NCBI GenBank assembly: GCA_001972305.1 | Contig: BDDD01000176.1 | Coordinates: 124,001-188,000 of the forward strand | DNA length: 64,000 nt | Direction of reading: 5' to 3' | DNA from: Cephalotus follicularis | Lineage: Eukaryota > Streptophyta > Magnoliopsida > Oxalidales > Cephalotaceae | Part shown: one piece after another, positions 59,424-64,000 of the stretch | How positions within the stretch are numbered: position 1 is the stretch's first letter | Layout: each line of letters opens with the position of its first letter | The notes under the pieces: model-generated | The model's database searches: none | Told to the model about the DNA's origin: nothing | What the model saw: the letters and a program-made list of their open reading frames with translations, nothing else | Position numbers and translations under genes: made by a program

Positions 59424-61218
59424 TGTAACGCCCCAAAACCCAAGGGTCAACCCCCAAGGTTCGACGCGCTACGAACAGTACCATTCATTTACAATTTAGC
59501 GGAATAATTAAAAACTTTCAACAATATAATAATGCATGCGGAATAAAATTCAATAAACAATCACTTGTGTGGATATTACCCAACATTATACAATACCGTT
59601 CATAAAAGCTCTGCCACAAGTCGGCAGGTCAATAAATACAATATTCAAAAATATAAATAAGTCGGTCGTCGATCTGCTGTGGAGGAGACTCACCCGGGGC
59701 TTCAATCCTCGGCTAGCTGCGAAGCTCCACCTGTACCTGACCCATTACATTAAAATGCAATGGGTCAGCGACCACTGGTCGTGTAGGAACTACAACCCAC
59801 TCAGGCATGGAGATGCAGATGTAGCAGGCAGTATGCAATGCAATGAGATGCAGTAATAATAGTACAGTATAACACTTTATTCATTTGCTACTAGCAATCA
59901 ATAACAGTACGATGCACTTGTATCATTCCTTAACAGTCATTAATAATCATTAACCGTCACAATACCCTCGGGCGAGCTCGACAGTGCGTGTGGCAGAGGA
60001 TGATGGTGTCTCCCACGCTTGGTCCTCGGGCGAGCTCGACAGTGCGTGTGGCAGAGGATGGCTCTTCACACAGGTGTGTCCTCGGCGTATAATTTGGGAT
60101 GCATGATACGGTGGCATCGTCGGCGCCATGGCAGTAGAGAGCCATGGATGACAATGGCATCTCGGACCCCTGGCAGCGACCGGTGGATAGCTCGGCGCCC
60201 TGGTATGTTTGGGTCCTCGGATATTGGCTCCTCGGACGCATGGCCACCTCAGCTCATGGGTGCATGCTTGAGTTGCATGCTCACGTTATACCGAGGACGC
60301 ATTACTCGTGTAAAGGCCACCAGATCACAATGCTCGGTTCATTCCTTAGCAGACTCATCATGTATGGTGCTATCAACATGCTTAGCCCATGGGAGGTAAG
60401 GGTTCACTCCCAAGATGTGTTCATACTCGGTTTCTAATGACAGTGTACTTAGTCGCATAAATACTTATTTCATTTAAGCAGTGTATACAATTCTAATACT
60501 CATCAATTATGGAGGGTCATTAAATCCATCTTAGTCCTCTACCTTTATACATTTATCTATCACTGACTAGCAATCACACTATAGCAATTATAGCTAATAC
60601 ACATAAAGTAGAGCACTGAGTAGGAGTAGATCCTACCTGGACGTCCTCGGTAGTCTGATCATGCCTTCATTTTGCCTTGCTCATCAGTTTTAAATGCTCC
60701 TTTGTCTCTAGAAAGCTCCTTTCTCCCCTTGCTTCTTCTTCTTGCTCCTTGGTAAAGCTTTCCTTGTCTCATTCTTTTTCTCCATGACAACAGCAGCCGT
60801 ATGCACACATCTCTCTTCCTTTATATAGCCAACTCAAGGAAGGTTCTAGCATTTTTGAGACAATTCCAACCTATTCCTTCACATAGTGGGCTAAGGACTA
60901 AAGAAATAGGCCCAATTCTCTCTTCTCTCCAATTTGACCCAAATTTCTCCTTCTTAATCCACTACCTTTCAAGCCCAAAGACCATTTGGTACATTTCCAA
61001 GGTCCAAACAACAATCAAAACCCACATAGCAATAATAAATATTTCAAGCCCAATTCTTTATTAATTCAATTTCTACCCCAATACATTTTGGGCCCATTTT
61101 TCATTCTCTTCTCCTTTAAACAATTTCGATCCAGTCCAGAGGTCAGTCTTTTATGAAATAAAATTCCGGCATTACAAATTTCTATTCTTTAATTATTTAT
61201 AAAATTTCGGGTATTACA
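59424..61218 (-). repeat. 5' LTR of the chromovirus (1795 bp)
   Basis: Arms 59424-59965 and 60492-61218 match the left LTR in sequence and exact length. The core 59966-60491 (526 bp) is unrelated to the left core. It begins with two 37-bp direct repeats (59966-60002 and 60024-60060) and is rich in CTCGG words. Confidence 0.92.
59966..60060. repeat. Two 37-bp direct repeats in the right LTR core
   Basis: Both copies start CCTCGGGCGAGCTCGACAG and end GGCAGAGGATG, and are separated by 21 bp. By eye they are identical. Confidence 0.92.
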
Positions 61219-61223
61219 ATAAC

Positions 61224-61487
61224 ACAAAAAACATTTGATAATTTATTATTATATAATTCACGTAATTAAGCTATTATGTAAAAACTATAAAAAAAATTTA
61301 AAAGAAAAACAAAAATACTCAATAAAGTTTTCAACTTTTATCATTTTAGTTTTTCGTATTCCCAAGTTTACTAAAAACCCACTTATTGATGAATCGAGCT
61401 AATCTTGTACTTGGATTTTTTTTTTGTTGTATCCAAAAGAAGGATTAAAAGTCTGACCAAACGAAAGATTCTTATATGTATATAATC
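61224..61487. other. P450 upstream flank, middle piece
   Basis: Aligns to 14680-14945 beside the pseudogene copy. No gene is seen. It joins to 53543 on one side and to 63487 on the other when the two insertions are removed. Confidence 0.8.
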
Positions 61488-61492
61488 TATAG

Positions 61493-61974
61493 TGTTGATG
61501 TCGAAATTAACTATACAACGGTCTCCTCCATGTAGAGATTTGATTTGTAGAGGAAAACGCGTTGAATGCTCCGAAGTTGATGTTGGATCGTGTTTGGTTC
61601 TCTTGTCTTCCCAGCAAACAAAGAAAGCACTATATCAAATGATCATGAGTTTTACTCTCAGGGACTCTCCGATGCTTAAGTCAGTTGAATTACAGAGAAA
61701 ACAATAGGCTCATATGGCAAATTAATCGACCTGTGCATTGTTTTTCTTAGGAGTATATATAGTCATACTTGGCCATGATTGTCTCTCAACAGCTTGCATC
61801 GTAGAGGAGTTTCATGTCCCTAGGAAACGGCCGAGGATGTCGTCCATTTCCTTATTTGGCGTCGAGACGTTATCTCATGCGTTATCATTCTAGATTTTAA
61901 TTGCATGACTAGGTGGCTGTAGCTCCAGAGGACACATGACAATGTCTTATTTGAGTAGAAATTTTCCTATATCA
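61493..61974 (-). repeat. 3' LTR of the Tat derivative
   Basis: It is 482 bp. On the minus strand it starts TGATATAGG and ends ACATCAACA. It aligns to the other LTR throughout with scattered substitutions. Confidence 0.9.
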
Positions 61975-62501
61975 TATGCCCCATTGGTTTTCATTTTCTA
62001 GGCTTGGTAGAGGAGGAAGACCATTTTTGAGGTAATCTTGCTTTGAGCGGGCTTGTAATGCGCAATTAGAACTATTTTGGCTTTTGGACCTTGCTATTTG
62101 GCCTATCTCTAGCATTTAACCATAGCGTGGCAGAGAAAGCGTAACTCCCGTTTATATGTTTTCACTTGCCACGCATGGTCTCTTCTTTTCTCGCATTCGA
62201 TTTGATGGGATGATCTAGGCCATTTGATTACGCAGAGATCTAATGGTCTGAAATCAATCTAGAGCCCTTTAAATTGCTCTTTCTTCTTGGAGAAGTTTTT
62301 TTACACTTCTTCAAATTTTAAAACTCTTGCTCTACAAAATTTTCTGATCTTCCCAACTTTAAATCGATTTCCCTTCGAATCTTCTTTTGCAAAAAATCTC
62401 ATGTGAGTCGTGCTCTGTGTTTGTTTTGAAAACTGATTAGGGTGTCATTTTGGATCTTTTCTAGCTTCTCATCTTCACTCTCTCTCTCTTGAGGTTCCAA
62501 A
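61975..62501 (+). promoter_or_regulatory. Promoter and leader of the antisense gene remnant
   Basis: No ORF is seen. It aligns to 26890-27330 and precedes the antisense ATG at 62502. A donor-like CATGTGAGT near 62399 suggests a leader intron. Confidence 0.5.
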
Positions 62502-62743
62502 TGACTAGAGTTAAGCAAACCGCTAAACAAACTACTACTCCTGTAAAGGTACACCGCATGGCTGAGGTGGTGATTGTCACCGAGCATCCTCTTAACGCAG
62601 AGGAGGCCATGGAAGCCGCCGCAGTGAGTGGCCCTGATGTTGCTTCTTCCGAACTGGGACTGAAATCTTTAGGACCCACTTCGACAAAAGCGTGCTCCGC
62701 CGACTGTTGTACTTCTGGGGCTAGCCTGCTTGGTCCAGCCTGA
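62502..62743 (+). pseudogene. First codons of the Tat antisense gene
   Basis: From the ATG at 62502 the frame reads MTRVKQTAKQTTTP, which resembles the starts of the antisense genes of Tat elements 1 and 2 (MARTKQTARS and MARTKQTRRL). It runs 80 codons to a TGA at 62741-62743; the conserved GYFVVF-type domain is absent. The deletion joined it tail to tail with the gag start at 62746-62958. Confidence 0.8.
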
Positions 62744-62745
62744 TC

Positions 62746-62958
62746 CTAGAGGGCTGATCGGCTTGGTCCAGCCTGATTTTGGCTTGCAAAGTTATTCGCC
62801 AACAAGGTTCTAAGCCTCCCCATCTCTTGGAGAAGCTGGTTGAATTGCTCGCCGGTGATGGGACTTTGCTCGAGAGCCTGACTGGCAGTGGGAGCTTGAT
62901 TGTCAGCGGGAGCTTGACTGCCAGTGGCCGCAGAGCTAGTGATTCTTCTCGGAGGCAT
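62746..62958 (-). pseudogene. gag: First codons of Tat gag
   Basis: The ATG at 62958 follows the primer site. The frame reads MPPRRITSSAATGS and SPITGEQFNQLLQEMGRL, as in the Gag starts of Tat elements 1 and 2. After about 70 codons it meets the deletion junction. It could encode only a Gag N-terminal fragment. Confidence 0.88.
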
Positions 62959-63002
62959 GGTTAAATAGCTTTTTGTTGCGCTTTCCCACAAACGGCGCCA
63001 AC

Positions 63003-63481
63003 AGTTGATGTCGAAATCAACTATACAACAGTCCCCTATGTGTAGAAGTTGATTTGTAGAGGAAAACGCGTTGAATACTCCGAGGTTGACGTTGGATTGT
63101 GTTTGGTTCTCTTGCCTTCCCAGCAAACAAAGAAAGCACTACATCGAATGTCCAAGAGTTTTACTCCCGGGGATCCTTCGATATTTAAGTCAGTTGAATT
63201 GCAGAGAAAACAATAGGCTCAACTGGCAAATTAATCGACCTGTGCATTGTTTTTCTTAGGGGTATACATAGTCATACCTGACCGTGATTGTCTCCCAACA
63301 GCTTGTATTGTGGAGGAGTTTCATGTCACTAGGAAACGACCGGGGATCTCGTCCATTTCCTTATTTGGCGCTGAGACGTTATCTCATGCGTTATCATTCT
63401 AGATTTTAAATTGCATGGTCACGTGGCTGAACTCCAGATGACATGACAGTGTCTTATTTGAGTAGAAATTTTTCCATATCA
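63003..63481 (-). repeat. 5' LTR of the Tat derivative
   Basis: It is 479 bp, ending (minus strand) ACATCAACT instead of ACATCAACA just before the primer site. It aligns to the 3' LTR with scattered substitutions, so the insertion is not very recent. Confidence 0.9.
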
Positions 63482-63486
63482 TATAG

Positions 63487-63660
63487 ATATAATCAACAAT
63501 AATAGTTCATATCAGATAAAAATATCATAAATTATTGACATAAATTCTTATCCATGATTGTATTTACATAAACAGTATTTATCCAAAAAAAAAAAAATTA
63601 ACCAAAGACCCACTTAATCTTAGCGATTGACCGATCCAATATTCTGTTTCTCACTGAAAA
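63487..63660. other. P450 upstream flank, last piece
   Basis: Aligns in part to 14935-15000 beside the pseudogene copy. No gene is seen. Confidence 0.6.
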
Positions 63661-64000
63661 TGTAATATCCCGTTTTTTTTTCGTATTAACTTTATTTTAT
63701 TTGGACCCTTTTTAATTTTATTTTTGTGGACTGCCTATTTGTTTTAGATATGAAGTACCCAAAATTTTGGTTTGTTTTATTCTGATTGGGCTAATTTAAT
63801 TCTGACTTTGACCAATGAACATATTTAGTAAATGGTTAAAGAAAACATTTTTATTTAAAGTCATTTATCATTTTGTCTTTTAGAAATTGAAATTGGCATT
63901 TTAAAAAGAAAAGCAAAACCCTTTCTTTCTTATTATTATTATTATTTTTTATCTCTCACTTCATCTCTCTTTTTAACTCTCTCTCCCAATCTCTCACTTA
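63661..64000 (+). mobile_element. Start of a Gypsy-type LTR running off the window
   Basis: It starts TGTAATATCCCG and has the same organisation as the first 300 bp of the solo LTR 596-3557: T-rich start, AAAACCC, then a CT-rich leader. The end and the target duplication are outside the window. Confidence 0.6.

Larger units (their letters stand above)
53544..61218 (-). mobile_element. Tekay/Del-like chromovirus, reverse orientation, degenerate interior
   Basis: The LTRs are 53544-55478 (3' LTR) and 59424-61218 (5' LTR), with the perfect target duplication ATAAC (53539-53543 and 61219-61223). The primer site TGGTATCAGAGC (minus strand) is at 59409-59420 and the purine tract GGGGGGAAGG at 55481-55490. 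Interior RT and integrase relics read on the minus strand with many stops. The outer arms of the LTRs are almost identical, but their cores differ completely. Confidence 0.92.
61493..63481 (-). mobile_element. Two-kilobase deleted Tat derivative, reverse orientation
   Basis: The LTRs are 61493-61974 and 63003-63481, with the target duplication TATAG (61488-61492 and 63482-63486). The interior is only about 1 kb. It keeps the primer site (plus strand TTCCCACAAACGGCGCCA, 62982-62999), the start of gag on the minus strand, the start of the antisense gene on the plus strand, and the promoter and leader of that gene. All of protease, RT, RNase H and integrase is missing. Confidence 0.9.

Overview
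This window is nuclear DNA of a flowering plant, most likely a eudicot. It holds a cytochrome P450 gene of the CYP72A family with ordinary plant introns, and most of the rest is nested LTR retrotransposons of plant lineages: Ty1/Copia, Ty3/Gypsy chromoviruses and Ty3/Gypsy Tat-type elements. I saw no bacterial, organellar, tRNA, rRNA or CRISPR features.

Only one host gene looks functional: a five-exon CYP72A gene on the minus strand (48507-52066, 517 codons, all P450 signature motifs present). A second copy of the same locus lies at 7829-15013. It keeps an intact exon 1 and exon 2 but has lost exons 3-5 at a breakpoint next to a degraded Copia LTR. Its intron 1 carries a solo Tat LTR and a chromovirus. 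The upstream flanks of the two copies align piecewise (14245-15013 against 52147-53543, 61224-61487 and 63487-63600). The locus is therefore a segmental duplication later broken up by insertions.

Layout from left to right: end of a Gypsy LTR (1-512); a degraded Tork/Tnt1-like Copia element (513-7494) with a 3 kb solo LTR inserted in its gag; a Copia LTR fragment; the CYP72A pseudogene with its insertions (7829-14170); a truncated Tat LTR split by Tat element 1 (15152-26676, two 910-bp LTRs, TSD ATAGG); AT-rich sequence; Tat element 2 (28372-47788, TSD TCAAA), which itself contains a reverse-oriented Copia element (31321-37951) and a solo LTR (44396-45699); the intact CYP72A gene; a Tekay/Del-like chromovirus in reverse (53544-61218, TSD ATAAC) whose two LTRs have different cores; a 2-kb deleted Tat derivative in reverse (61493-63481, TSD TATAG); and the start of another Gypsy LTR at 63661.

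Tat elements 1 and 2 share one plan. A sense gag-PR-RT-RNaseH-second RNaseH-INT frame is followed by a noncoding spacer with an array of small hairpins, then by a converging antisense gene of three exons, then by the polypurine tract and 3' LTR. The hairpin stems differ between the two elements by paired changes. This is the least explained structure in the window. All retroelement reading frames here carry stops, frameshifts or deletions.
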